This document shows positions 53,717-62,887 of a stretch of DNA of 64,000 nt, piece after piece. Under the pieces are notes generated by a model, which worked only from the letters and a program-made list of their open reading frames with translations, did not search any database and was not told the origin of the DNA. The DNA comes from Hyalangium gracile (GTDB lineage Bacteria > Myxococcota > Myxococcia > Myxococcales > Myxococcaceae): positions 124,001 through 188,000 of the forward strand of contig NZ_JAHXBG010000018.1 of assembly GCF_020103725.1 (NCBI RefSeq). The letters run 5' to 3'. Each line of letters begins with the position of its first letter. Positions within the stretch are counted from its first letter, which is position 1. The translations under genes were made by a program, and so were the position numbers.

Positions 53717-54904
53717 CTACTTGTCGCCCTTGCCGTGCCGGGGGCCCTTCTTGGAGGTCTCCTTGGAGGCCTCGCCCTGGCTCTTGGGCGCCGGCGTCAC
53801 CTTGGGCGCCTTGGGAATCGGGCTGACCGTGGAGGCCGGCTTGGAGGACACCTCCGGCGGGGGCTGCTTGTGCGAGGGCACCAGCGCCGTCGGCGCGGCG
53901 GGATCCACGATGGGCCCGGGCGGCTTGCGGTTCGGCATCCGCGGGTCGTACGCGATGATCGTCGGCTCGCTGGAGAACTCCTCCTCCAGCTCCTCGGCGT
54001 AGATCTCCCGCATGAAGGCGGCCAGGTGCGCCGTGGTGCCGGGCATCTGCTGCTTGAAGAGGAAGTCCTCGATGGCCAGCTGCAGGTCCCCCGCCGTGGC
54101 GAAGCGCTCGTCCCGGTTCTTCGCCAGGGCCTTGAGCACCACCGCGTCCAGCGCCTTGGGGATGCCCGGCACGACTTCGGAAGGGGGCGTCACCTTCGTG
54201 CCCACCACCGCCTTGAGGGTGGCGATCTCCGTATCGCGCTTGAAGAGGCGGGTGTTGGTGAGCAGCTCGTAGAACACCGTGCCCAGGCCGAACACGTCCG
54301 AGCGGTGATCCAGCGGCTCGCCCTTGGCCTGCTCCGGGGACATGTACGCGTGCTTCCCCTTGATCTGGCCCACGTTCGTCTGGCTGAACTTGTTGGCGGC
54401 CTTGGCCACCCCGAAGTCGATGATCTTCACCGCGCCGTTGAAGCCCACCAGCACGTTCTGCGGCGACACGTCCCGGTGGATGAGCGCCAGCTTGCGGCCC
54501 GAGGGGCTGCGGGCGTGGTGCGCGGCGTCCAGGCCCGCGGCGGCGTCCGAGATGACGCGGCACTTGAGCGCCAGCGGCATGGAGCCCTTGCGCTGGATGG
54601 CCCGCTTGTTCACCTCCGCGATGGCCTCGCCATGCACGTACTCCATGGCGATGTAGTAGATGCCGTCCACCTCTCCCAGGTCATAGATCTGGGCGATGTT
54701 CGGGTGGTTGAGGAGCGCGGCGATGCGCGCCTCATCCAGGAACATCTGGATGAACTCGTCGTCCTCGGACAGGTGGGGCAGCAGCCGCTTCACCACCAGC
54801 AGCTTCTGGAAGCCCACGGGCCCCTTCTGCCGGGCCAGGAACACCTGGCCCATCCCGCCCGCAGCGAGCTTGCGCAGCAGCTCATAGCGCCCGAAGGTCT
54901 CCAC
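53717..54904 (-). CDS. Eukaryote-like Ser/Thr protein kinase with Pro-rich tail
   Basis: 395 residues. Gly loop AAGGMGQVFLA, Lys in LVVKRLL, catalytic HRDVSPQNVLV and DFGVAK, then GKHAYMSPEQ. The kinase domain is followed by about 100 Pro/Lys-rich residues with no membrane helix. GTG 54904 is the start and has no clear ribosome site. The gene is convergent with the PhnD-like gene. Substrate unknown. Confidence 0.93.
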   Translation of the reverse strand: METFGRYELLRKLAAGGMGQVFLARQKGPVGFQKLLVVKRLLPHLSEDDEFIQMFLDEARIAALLNHPNIAQIYDLGEVDGIYYIAMEYVHGEAIAEVNKRAIQRKGSMPLALKCRVISDAAAGLDAAHHARSPSGRKLALIHRDVSPQNVLVGFNGAVKIIDFGVAKAANKFSQTNVGQIKGKHAYMSPEQAKGEPLDHRSDVFGLGTVFYELLTNTRLFKRDTEIATLKAVVGTKVTPPSEVVPGIPKALDAVVLKALAKNRDERFATAGDLQLAIEDFLFKQQMPGTTAHLAAFMREIYAEELEEEFSSEPTIIAYDPRMPNRKPPGPIVDPAAPTALVPSHKQPPPEVSSKPASTVSPIPKAPKVTPAPKSQGEASKETSKKGPRHGKGDK

Positions 54905-55054
54905 TCATCGCGACGATAGCCGTGTGAGGCCCGGGATCGGAAGTCCGTCTCGCGGGTTTTCCTGCCCTGGGAGGGGTATGGTGCCCCGGGGAGGGGCCGG
55001 ACCGGGTTCACGGTCCGTCCCTGGGCCCGGGGCCCTGCGTGGGGCTCACCGCCT

Positions 55055-58054
55055 TTACGGAGTTGGCGGGGCCGCGCAGATGCTGCGGTAGCGGATCTGG
55101 ATGTTCTCGCCCGTCTTCGGTACCGCGGCGGGCTGGAAGACCAGGGCGTTGCGCGCGGCATCGTACCGCCAGAGCGAGGGCTCCACCGTCCTGCCCTGGA
55201 CCCTGACCGACATCTCGGCGGTGCCGGACGGGGTGGCGGTGAGGGGGAAGTCGGCCTGCGGGTCCCCCGCTCGGCCGATGACCTGGGCCAGGAAGGGCCC
55301 GTAGTCCCCCGCGCACACCGAGCCCACCGCGCCGCCCGTGGCCTGGGCCACCGTGGAGAAGCGGGGCGCGGCCTCCTCCGCCGTGCTGCAGCTGCCGTCG
55401 GGCACCAGGGCGTAGAGCTGGGTGCGGTGGGACATGCCCGGGCCCTTGATGGCCTGGAGGAACTGGATGTAGCTGTCCGTCCCGAAGCCCGAGTGGTCAT
55501 CCTCGTCCGAGAGCACTACCACCGCCAGGCGCGCCGTCGGCCGCAGGAAGCCGGCGTTGCCGTCGTTGGGCAGTGGGGTGCGCGGGTCGTCCTGGCTGTC
55601 CACCAGGGGCGAGGACAGCGCCTGCCGGGTGGTCTCCAGGCCCTGCACCAGGTTGTGGCAGACGCCGACGCTCACGTTGGCCTGGAGCGAGGTGGCCGCC
55701 TCGGCCGCCATGCTGCTCACCACGCGCTGGCGGTGGCCGTCCACCGGGACCAGGCGCCCGGCCTCACCGCCCTGGGCGGGCCCGCCGCACGCCGTCCCAC
55801 GCGGCACGAGGCCCGTGGTGGTGACGCTCACGCGCATGTCCACGCCCTCCTGGCGGGCGCGCTCCAGCCACCCGGGGATGGCCGCCTGCAGCCGCTGCTG
55901 GAAGGCCTCCATGGTGGTGGTGTTGGACACCACGAAGAGGACGTCGAGCTGGCTGTCCGTGCCCTGGATGAACTTGTCCAGCTGGATGCCCTCGTGGTTC
56001 GTCTCCGCCAGCAGCGGGATGACGAGCGGGGAGGGCTCGTTGTTGGCCTTGACGAAGAGCGGGCTGTAGTGCTGGCCGTGCACGTTGCGCGCGTACGTCA
56101 CCTCCAGCTCGAAGCCCGCGCCCGGGGCCAGCTCGCGCGGCATGGTGAGCGGCGTGGTGAGCTGGAACTGGGGGCTCGTGCCGGTGCCGATCTCCGCCGT
56201 GTCCACGGTGATCGGGTACGGGCACTGGTTGGAGACCAGCGTGCGCCGCGGCTCCGTCGCGCAGTCATAGCGGATGGGCCCGAAGTCCACGTAGTTGGGC
56301 GCGGCCACCAGGCACGTGGCCTGGGACATGCCCTTGAGGGGCAGCGTCACCGTGGGGTAGCTCGGGTTGTTGACCGTCATCTTCAGCTCGCCCGTGTAGG
56401 CGCCCGCCGTGGGCGGCCGGAAGGCCACCTGCGTGCTGAAGGCCGTGTCGTACGGCAGCACGCCGCCCGTGAGCGGACCGCCCGGCATGAAGAAGGCCCC
56501 GCCCCCGTCCTTGGAGATGTGGATGTTCTTCACCGCGCACTCGGCCCGGCCCGGGTTGCGCATGTAGATGCCCAGCACCGCGCCCCGGCCCGGCGGCACG
56601 TTGCCAAAGTCCAGCCCCGGCTGCGGCCGCAGCTCGTACACGCACGGGCCGCTGGCGCGCGCCCGCCCCGTGAGGACGACGGTGCGCTCCGGGGTGAAGG
56701 GATCGCTCGAGCGCAGCGTGAGCGTGGCCTGGTGGCTGCCCTCCGCCTGGGGCTCGAAGTAGACGGTGAGCTCCACGAAGTCATTGGCCGGTGCAATGGC
56801 CAGCGAGTCCGCCTCCAGCGCCGGCCAGGTGCCGCCCTTCCACGGGTAGGACTGCGCGCCGCGCTTGGGCACGCCCACGTCGAAGTGCGCCGATGCCCCG
56901 CCGCCGCTCACGCCCAGGAAGAGCAGGTTGCCGTTGCTGCCGCCGTTGGAGATGCGGATGACCTGGGCCACCTTGCCGCCCACGGGCAGCTCGCCGAAGT
57001 CCAGCGCCGCCGGCGCCACCGCGAGCGTGGGCTGCCCGCCCCGAGCGTCCAGCATCACCTGGGACTGGCGCTGCTTGTCCGACTGGTAGTGCACGTTCAG
57101 CTCGGCCATGTTCGGGCCCGAGCGCCGCGCGGCGAACTGCATCTTCAGCTCCACCGCCTCGCCCGGGGCCACCGTCTGGCCCGCCAGGCTGTTGAGCGGC
57201 GCGAAGGAGTAATCCGTCGTGCTCAGGCTGGCGATCGTCACCGGCCGCCAGGTGATGTTGCGCACCTTCGCCCGGCTCTCGGTGCTCTCGTGCACGGGGA
57301 TGGGCGCGAAGGGCACCGGCGTCGGCTCGAAGACGAAGGCGCTGGCCACCGAGTTGCCCGCCAGCTGCGCCGTGGTGGGCGTGCACCCCTCGCAGGCCCG
57401 CACCTCCACCAGCGCGCCCATCTGGCCCAGGTCGCGCGGCAGGTACTTCGTGCGCACCTCCTGCGTGCTGAAGGGCGGGATGGTGACGACATCCGTGGAG
57501 AACGGATCGGAGCCGTCACCGGCCACCTTCACCGTGAGCGGCAGGTCCACCGGGTTGGTCACGGTGAGCGTCAGCGTCCGGTCGCTCTCGACCTCCAGCG
57601 TCTCGAAGTCCAGCACGGGCGGGGCGATGCGGATGGGCGTCGGAGCGCCCTGGCCGCGCACCCTCACGGTGCTCTCGGCGCCGGTGTTGGCGTCCGTCGC
57701 CACGCGCAGCTGCTCCTCGATGAGGCCCTCGCGCAGCGGGTGGAAGCGCACCGCCACTTCCTTGGCCTCGCCCGGCATCACCCGGCCGCCCTCCACCAGC
57801 TCCACCTCATAGGAGGCGTTGCCCTCCAGGGCCAGCGCCTCCAGCGCGGAGAAGGGCACGTAGCCCACGTTGCGGATCAGCACCTTCTGCTCCCGCCACT
57901 CCCCGACGGGCACCTCGCCGAAGTCGAGCTGATCCTTGTCGACCACCGCGGCCGCCTGCACCGAGCGAGTGTTCCCCGGCTCGTGGCACGCCGCCGTCAT
58001 GGCTGTCAGCACCGCCAGCCCGATGACCCGTCCCCAGCCCCGCCCCTGCCTCAT
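55055..58054 (-). CDS. Choice-of-anchor lipoprotein with degenerate VWA-like domain
   Basis: 999 residues. Lipobox TAAC (Cys22 in MTAACHE). Repeated Ig-like MSP/ASH domains have the recurring LDFGEVPVGEW, LDFETLEV, LDFGELPVG, LDFGNVPPG and VDFGPI units. Towards the end, LDVLFVVSNTTTMEAFQQRL replaces the VWA metal-site DxSxS motif, and AVVVLSDEDDHSGF and FSTVAQATGG match later VWA strands. Probably a large surface or periplasmic structural protein; the binding partner is unknown. ATG 58054 has GGGAG just upstream; an earlier ATG at 58096 is less likely. Confidence 0.85.
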   Translation of the reverse strand: MRQGRGWGRVIGLAVLTAMTAACHEPGNTRSVQAAAVVDKDQLDFGEVPVGEWREQKVLIRNVGYVPFSALEALALEGNASYEVELVEGGRVMPGEAKEVAVRFHPLREGLIEEQLRVATDANTGAESTVRVRGQGAPTPIRIAPPVLDFETLEVESDRTLTLTVTNPVDLPLTVKVAGDGSDPFSTDVVTIPPFSTQEVRTKYLPRDLGQMGALVEVRACEGCTPTTAQLAGNSVASAFVFEPTPVPFAPIPVHESTESRAKVRNITWRPVTIASLSTTDYSFAPLNSLAGQTVAPGEAVELKMQFAARRSGPNMAELNVHYQSDKQRQSQVMLDARGGQPTLAVAPAALDFGELPVGGKVAQVIRISNGGSNGNLLFLGVSGGGASAHFDVGVPKRGAQSYPWKGGTWPALEADSLAIAPANDFVELTVYFEPQAEGSHQATLTLRSSDPFTPERTVVLTGRARASGPCVYELRPQPGLDFGNVPPGRGAVLGIYMRNPGRAECAVKNIHISKDGGGAFFMPGGPLTGGVLPYDTAFSTQVAFRPPTAGAYTGELKMTVNNPSYPTVTLPLKGMSQATCLVAAPNYVDFGPIRYDCATEPRRTLVSNQCPYPITVDTAEIGTGTSPQFQLTTPLTMPRELAPGAGFELEVTYARNVHGQHYSPLFVKANNEPSPLVIPLLAETNHEGIQLDKFIQGTDSQLDVLFVVSNTTTMEAFQQRLQAAIPGWLERARQEGVDMRVSVTTTGLVPRGTACGGPAQGGEAGRLVPVDGHRQRVVSSMAAEAATSLQANVSVGVCHNLVQGLETTRQALSSPLVDSQDDPRTPLPNDGNAGFLRPTARLAVVVLSDEDDHSGFGTDSYIQFLQAIKGPGMSHRTQLYALVPDGSCSTAEEAAPRFSTVAQATGGAVGSVCAGDYGPFLAQVIGRAGDPQADFPLTATPSGTAEMSVRVQGRTVEPSLWRYDAARNALVFQPAAVPKTGENIQIRYRSICAAPPTP

Positions 58055-58267
58055 CGTCGCTCCCGCCCTTGTCCTTGCCCGCCTGCGCGTGCTCATCCAC
58101 GCCTGGCTGATCCAAAGGACGTACCAACGCGCGAGCCGCCCCAGCCCCTCGGAAGATCAGGGGCTTGCGAGGATCAGTCGCCAACCGTTGCCGGGAAGGG
58201 AACCGCCTTGCCCTTCGGGGTGGAAAGTCTTTTCCCCACCGGAGGGAGGGTGAGCTGGGTTTTTTCC

Positions 58268-59140
58268 CTACCCCTGGGGCTGAGCCGAGGCTCCGCGGAT
58301 GAAGTGCTCCGCCGCGCGAGCCACGGCCTCTGGCTGCTCCAGGTGGACGTGGTGCCCACCGGACAAGGTGAGCACTTTGGGAGAGCGTAGAGCGAGCAGG
58401 CGGGCTTTCGCTCGGGCGTCATCCATGGGGATGCCCTGGCTGCCGTGGATCACCTGCACCGGGCAGGTGACGGCGGAGGAGACGACGAGCCACTGGGCCT
58501 CGTCCCAGCTCACGCCGAAGCGGCGGCGGTGGCGCGGATCGAAGCGGAAGCGGTAGCCGCCCTCGGAGGACTCGGAGCCGTGGCGGGCCAGGTGGAGCGA
58601 GGCGGCCTCGGTGAGCGTGGGGTTGTTCTCCCGGAGCCGGGCCGCGGCGGCCTCCACGGTGGGGTAGTGCTTGCGGTGCGGCGGGCGTTGCGAGTCATCC
58701 AGGAAGGAGCGCAGCCGCTCCAGCGCCTCGTCCGGGTTGCCGCCCCAGGGGCCCAGGCTCTCCAGCAGGGTGAGGCTCTTCACCCGCGTGGGGCGCGCCG
58801 CGGCGTAGGCGGTGCCGACGATGCCGCCGAGCGAGTGCCCGATGATGTGCACCTCGCTCAGCTTGAGATCGTCCAGGACGGCCTCCACGTCCAGCAGGTA
58901 GTCCGGGAAGGAGTAGTGGGCGCCCAGGGGGATGTGCTCGCTGCGCCCCATGCCTCGGAAGTCGAGCAGGAGGATGCGCCAGGCGTCCGGCAGGTGCTCC
59001 AGCACCCAGTCGAAGGTGTGCGAGTGGTCCAGCCAGCCGTGGAGGAACAGCACGGCGGGGGAGCCCTTCGGGTTGCGCTCGCGAACGTGGACGGCGACGG
59101 CCTGGGAGAGAACGGTGAAGGACTCGAAGGATGGGGGCAC
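58268..59140 (-). CDS. Alpha/beta hydrolase
   Basis: 290 residues. Oxyanion FLHGWLDHS, nucleophile GHSLGGIVG, acid region in VIHGSQGIPMDD and catalytic His in SGGHHVHLEQPE. Many are epoxide hydrolases or esterases; the substrate is open. GTG 59140 follows GGAG. It lies just downstream of the helicase gene with no overlap. Confidence 0.9.
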   Translation of the reverse strand: MPPSFESFTVLSQAVAVHVRERNPKGSPAVLFLHGWLDHSHTFDWVLEHLPDAWRILLLDFRGMGRSEHIPLGAHYSFPDYLLDVEAVLDDLKLSEVHIIGHSLGGIVGTAYAAARPTRVKSLTLLESLGPWGGNPDEALERLRSFLDDSQRPPHRKHYPTVEAAAARLRENNPTLTEAASLHLARHGSESSEGGYRFRFDPRHRRRFGVSWDEAQWLVVSSAVTCPVQVIHGSQGIPMDDARAKARLLALRSPKVLTLSGGHHVHLEQPEAVARAAEHFIRGASAQPQG

Positions 59141-59172
59141 TCAGGTCTCCTGGGCCCCCGCTTAGCCTGTTC

Positions 59173-61083
59173 TCAGGGCTCGGGCCACTCCCACGCGGAG
59201 CGGTATCCGCCAGAGGCCTGCGTCCCCTCGATGAAGCGGGCGTAGAAGGCGTGGCCGCTGAGTGTGGCCGAGTCTCCCACCACGAAGAGGTGCCGCCGGG
59301 CGCGGGTGAGGGCCACGTTCATGCGGCGCAGATCCGTGAGGAAGCCCAGGTGGCCCTCGGAGTTGGAGCGGGTGAGGGTGACGAGGATGGCGTCCTTCTC
59401 GCGGCCCTGGAAGGCGTCCACCGTGTCCACCTCGACGTCCGGAGAGAGGGCCTCCACGCGCTCGCGCAGCTGGAAGGCCTGGGCGCTGTAGGGGGTGATG
59501 ACGGCCAGCTCGCGGGGAGAGAGCCCCGCGGCCAGCAGCTCCTTCACGCGGGCGATGACGAGGTCCGCCTCGCCGGTGTTGAAGAGGCTCTGGGTGCTCT
59601 CCTCCACCTGCTCGTCGAAGCCCTTCCCGGCGGTGTCGAGGAAGAGGACGGGCGGTGCGTCCACCTGCGCGCCCGGGGAGAGGACGTCGGCCAGGGTGCG
59701 CTCCGCCACGCTGGCGTGGGCGCGCAGCTCGCCGCCGTACATCTCGCGCGAGGGGAAGTCCATGATGCGGGCGTTCATCCGGTACTGCTCGCGCAGCATG
59801 CGCTTCACGCCCTCGCCGTGGTCCTGGAGCAGGCGCTCGAAGAGGCTGGTGCCGAGCCCGGCCTTGGCAGCCTCCTGGGAGAGGACGGTGGGCGGCAGCT
59901 GCTTCGGATCTCCGGCGAGGATGACCTTGGGGGCGCGCAGGAAGCCCAGCAGCGTGAGGGGCTCGGTGGCCTGGGTGGCCTCGTCGATGAGGGCGAGATC
60001 GAAGGACTCGGGGGCGAGCAGGCCGGACTGGAGGCTGGCCAGGGTGACGCAGACGACCTGGGCGCGCTCGAGCACGGCGCGCACGGCCTTGCGCTCCAGG
60101 GCGCGGGCCTCGTCCATGAGCCCCTTGGCCTCGGTGGAGGAGGCGCGGGCGTTGGAGAAGCGCTGGCGGCTGCGGCCCTGGGTGCGCTGGCGGCGCGCGT
60201 AGCCGAACAAGTCGAAGGCCTCGTCGAAGAGCTCGCGCGAGAGGATGCGGTCGGGGTGCTCCTCGACGACGATGTCCAGGGTGTGCTCCTGGAGTCGGGC
60301 GGCGACGCGGGCCGGGTGGCCCACGCGGATGGCGCGCAGGCCCTGGTTCAGGCACAGCTCCAGCAGGTGGTCCACGGCGGCGTTGCTGGCGGCGGTGCAC
60401 AGCAGGCGCTCGCCGCGCGCCACGGCCTGGACGGCCACCTCCGCGAGCACGGTGCTCTTGCCCGTGCCGGGAGGGCCGTGGACGAGGAAGAAGTCCTCGG
60501 CGGCCAGGGCGCGGGCCACGGCATCGGCCTGCTCGGGGTTGAGGGGGCGGGTGGGCTCGAGCTCCTTCGGCTTGTCGAAGCGCGGCGGCTCGTTGCCGAG
60601 GAGCACCTCCCGCTTGCGACGCTCGGCGCCCTTGTCGAGCGCCTTGACGCGATCCAGCCCGGCGCGCACGCGCTCATAGGTGACGTCGTTGGGGACGATG
60701 TCCAGGCGGAGCAGGCCCTCGTGGATGAAGGGCGGTGGGGAGCGGTCGAAGGCGAGCTGGAGGCGGGTGCGGGTGGCGCGGGAGACGAGCGCGCGAGCGG
60801 GCTCCTTGACCTCGGCGCGGCGAGGCATGACGGCGACGAGGTCGCCGTTGTTGAGCGGAGAGGGGAACGGGGCGCGGTCGGCGCGGGCGAGCGTGAGGAG
60901 GATGCGCCCGCCGAGGCCCACCTCTTCCTCGACGCTTTCCAGATCGAGGACGGACAGTCCGTGCTCCGCGCGCTCGCGCAGGGTCATGCTCTGGGCGAGG
61001 GCGGCGGAGCGGGCGCGCTCGGCATCGCGCTCCATGGCGAGGAGCCGGCCGAGCTGGTCGAAGAAGGAGACGTCGCGAGGCAT
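59173..61083 (-). CDS. SF1 (IGHMBP2/Upf1-like) helicase
   Basis: 636 residues. Walker A GPPGTGKST, motif II DEATQA, then GDPKQLPPTV, REQYRMN, VDTVDAFQGREKDAI and VALTRARRHLF. An N-terminal OB-like/1B region (1-170) precedes the motor. This is the bacterial Upf1-like/IGHMBP2 group of single-strand DNA/RNA translocases. The ATG overlaps the upstream lipoprotein stop (ATGA), so translation is coupled. Function in vivo unknown. Confidence 0.92.
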   Translation of the reverse strand: MPRDVSFFDQLGRLLAMERDAERARSAALAQSMTLRERAEHGLSVLDLESVEEEVGLGGRILLTLARADRAPFPSPLNNGDLVAVMPRRAEVKEPARALVSRATRTRLQLAFDRSPPPFIHEGLLRLDIVPNDVTYERVRAGLDRVKALDKGAERRKREVLLGNEPPRFDKPKELEPTRPLNPEQADAVARALAAEDFFLVHGPPGTGKSTVLAEVAVQAVARGERLLCTAASNAAVDHLLELCLNQGLRAIRVGHPARVAARLQEHTLDIVVEEHPDRILSRELFDEAFDLFGYARRQRTQGRSRQRFSNARASSTEAKGLMDEARALERKAVRAVLERAQVVCVTLASLQSGLLAPESFDLALIDEATQATEPLTLLGFLRAPKVILAGDPKQLPPTVLSQEAAKAGLGTSLFERLLQDHGEGVKRMLREQYRMNARIMDFPSREMYGGELRAHASVAERTLADVLSPGAQVDAPPVLFLDTAGKGFDEQVEESTQSLFNTGEADLVIARVKELLAAGLSPRELAVITPYSAQAFQLRERVEALSPDVEVDTVDAFQGREKDAILVTLTRSNSEGHLGFLTDLRRMNVALTRARRHLFVVGDSATLSGHAFYARFIEGTQASGGYRSAWEWPEP

Positions 61084-61583
61084 CAGGGAGTGCCCCCATC
61101 TTTCCGGCTCTGTTGCGCGATGGACTCCGGGACGAGGACCAGGCTGGGGGAGCCATTGCGCGGCTCCTGTACGACGAACCGGGCCTCCGCGCGCAAAAAC
61201 CGTGCGACGGGAGGGAGGATGAAGTCTCCCTTGGCGCGCGGGAAGTGGAGGCTCTTCACGACCTTCCGCTCGTGCACGAAGACGAGCAGGTTCTCGCTGT
61301 CCAGCTGCACATCCCGGGCATCGAGCCACACGAAGCCCAGCTGCTTGTGCATCTCGTCGGCGGCGGAATAGGGGCCGAAGATGTGGAGCTCGCTCCAGGC
61401 GAAGTCGGTCACGTCCTCCATCTTCAGGGGCTGACGGTTCCCGGACGCCGTGCGGATGGCCTGCTCGAGCTTCCCCTCGAGCGCGTTGCTCCGCTCACAG
61501 CCCGCCCACAGCCCGCCGCACACGAGCAGGGCCACCACGACTCCCGGGGGCCACCCGGACTTCCGAACACTGCGCTCACGCAT
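61083..61583 (-). CDS. Orphan lipoprotein coupled to the helicase
   Basis: 166 residues. Lipobox LWAGC (Cys29). The mature part is mixed alpha/beta with FAWSELHIFGPYS and RKVVKSLHFPRAKGDF; I recognise no domain. The stop overlaps the helicase ATG. No strong ribosome site precedes ATG 61583; TAGATT 12 bases upstream may be a -10. Confidence 0.75.
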   Translation of the reverse strand: MRERSVRKSGWPPGVVVALLVCGGLWAGCERSNALEGKLEQAIRTASGNRQPLKMEDVTDFAWSELHIFGPYSAADEMHKQLGFVWLDARDVQLDSENLLVFVHERKVVKSLHFPRAKGDFILPPVARFLRAEARFVVQEPRNGSPSLVLVPESIAQQSRKDGGTP

Positions 61584-61742
61584 GTCTGGAATCTATCGTG
61601 TCCGCTGTGGCTGCCGAGCAATCAGGCGCCGGATTCTTGGAGGGCACTCGTGCAGCCGACCCCGGTCATGCGCTTTCGGGTGCCTGGGCCCCGATCCAGG
61701 TCATGCACACCCTCACATCGCTCTCAAAGGGAGGAAGTATCC

Positions 61743-62288
61743 ATGAACGCGATGTGGACTGGCTCGGCGCTGACGCTGCACAACCTGGGACTGGCGGCGG
61801 GCTTCGGTGGATCGCTCTTCGGACAGATGGCGCTGCACCCGGCGGTGCGGACCATCGATGATACGAAGGAGCGCGGTGAAATCCTGAACAAGGCCTGGAT
61901 GGGCTTCAGCCCGGTGAATGCCTTCGCGCTCGGGTCCGTGGCGCTGACCTGGGTCATCGGCCGCAGCGCGCTGTCGGGCGGGGAGATCGACGACGAGACG
62001 CGCGGCCTGGTGCTGGCCAAGGATGCGCTGGTGGCGCTCTACACCGTGGCTGGCATCGGCTCGCTCATCGTCGGGCGGGTGTGGGGCATGCGTGAGCCGC
62101 CGGTGGAGTCGGGCAACGAGCCCGCGGCCGAGACGTCCGAAGTGGACGTCAAGGCGCAGAAGGCGGTGAACTGGCTGGGCCGGGTGAACATCGTCGCGGC
62201 CGCGGGCATCATCGCCCTCACCGCGATCCTCAACATCAAGGCCGGGCGCTCCCAGAAGTGGAGCCTCCTGAGCGCGATCCTCCCGTAG
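61743..62288 (+). CDS. Four-helix membrane protein of unknown function
   Basis: 181 residues with four hydrophobic segments (around LTLHNLGLAAGFGGSLFGQM, AFALGSVALTWVIG, LVALYTVAGIGSLIVG and VNIVAAAGIIALTAIL). The acidic loop between helices 3 and 4 carries PPVESGNEPAAETSE. No family motif is recognised. ATG 61743 follows GGAGG. Confidence 0.75.
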   Translation: MNAMWTGSALTLHNLGLAAGFGGSLFGQMALHPAVRTIDDTKERGEILNKAWMGFSPVNAFALGSVALTWVIGRSALSGGEIDDETRGLVLAKDALVALYTVAGIGSLIVGRVWGMREPPVESGNEPAAETSEVDVKAQKAVNWLGRVNIVAAAGIIALTAILNIKAGRSQKWSLLSAILP

Positions 62289-62428
62289 GACACGCACTCA
62301 GCGTGGTCTCATGACGTGCGCGGAGCGAGGGGCTCTTCCGACGAGGGGCCCCTCCTTCGCGTCTGCTCCACGGGACAGGCGGGAGAGCGTCAGCCGGGTC
62401 AGGATGTCCCGTCTGGAATGGCTCCGCC

Positions 62429-62887
62429 ATGGAACTCGTCCTCTTCATCGGCCTGCAGGGATCTGGCAAGAGCAGCTTCTACCGGGAGCGCTTCGCCGAC
62501 TCGCACGTGCTGGTGAGCAAGGATCTCTGGCCGCACGCTCGCAGGCGCGAGGCCCGGCAGCAGCGCCTCATCTCGGAGGCGCTCGCGGCGGGTCGCTCGG
62601 TGGTGGTGGACAACACCAACCCTACTCCGGAAGGGCGTGCTCCCCTCATCGCTGTCGGCAAGGCGCATGGCGCGCGAGTCGTCGGCTATGCCTTCGAGTC
62701 GCGCCTGGAGGACTGCCTGGCACGCAACGCCCGGAGGGAAGGGCGCGCCCGCGTGCCCGAGGTGGCGCTCTACGCGACCCGGAAGGTGCTCCGCTGGCCG
62801 AGCCTCGCCGAGGGCTTCGACGCGCTGTTCTTCGTCCGTTTCACCCCTGAAGGAACCACTGAAGTCACCGATTGGAGGGAGTCATGA
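62429..62887 (+). CDS. P-loop kinase (polynucleotide/nucleoside-kinase type)
   Basis: 152 residues. Walker A is GLQGSGKSS, an aspartate follows in VVVDNTNPT, and a lid with RNARREGRARVPE is present. This is the compact AAA_33 family, which includes T4 polynucleotide-kinase-like 5'-OH kinases. The stop overlaps the Thg1-like ATG (ATGA at 62884-62887), so both are one unit. A 5'-phosphorylating partner for a Thg1-like repair polymerase is an attractive reading. Confidence 0.88.
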   Translation: MELVLFIGLQGSGKSSFYRERFADSHVLVSKDLWPHARRREARQQRLISEALAAGRSVVVDNTNPTPEGRAPLIAVGKAHGARVVGYAFESRLEDCLARNARREGRARVPEVALYATRKVLRWPSLAEGFDALFFVRFTPEGTTEVTDWRES

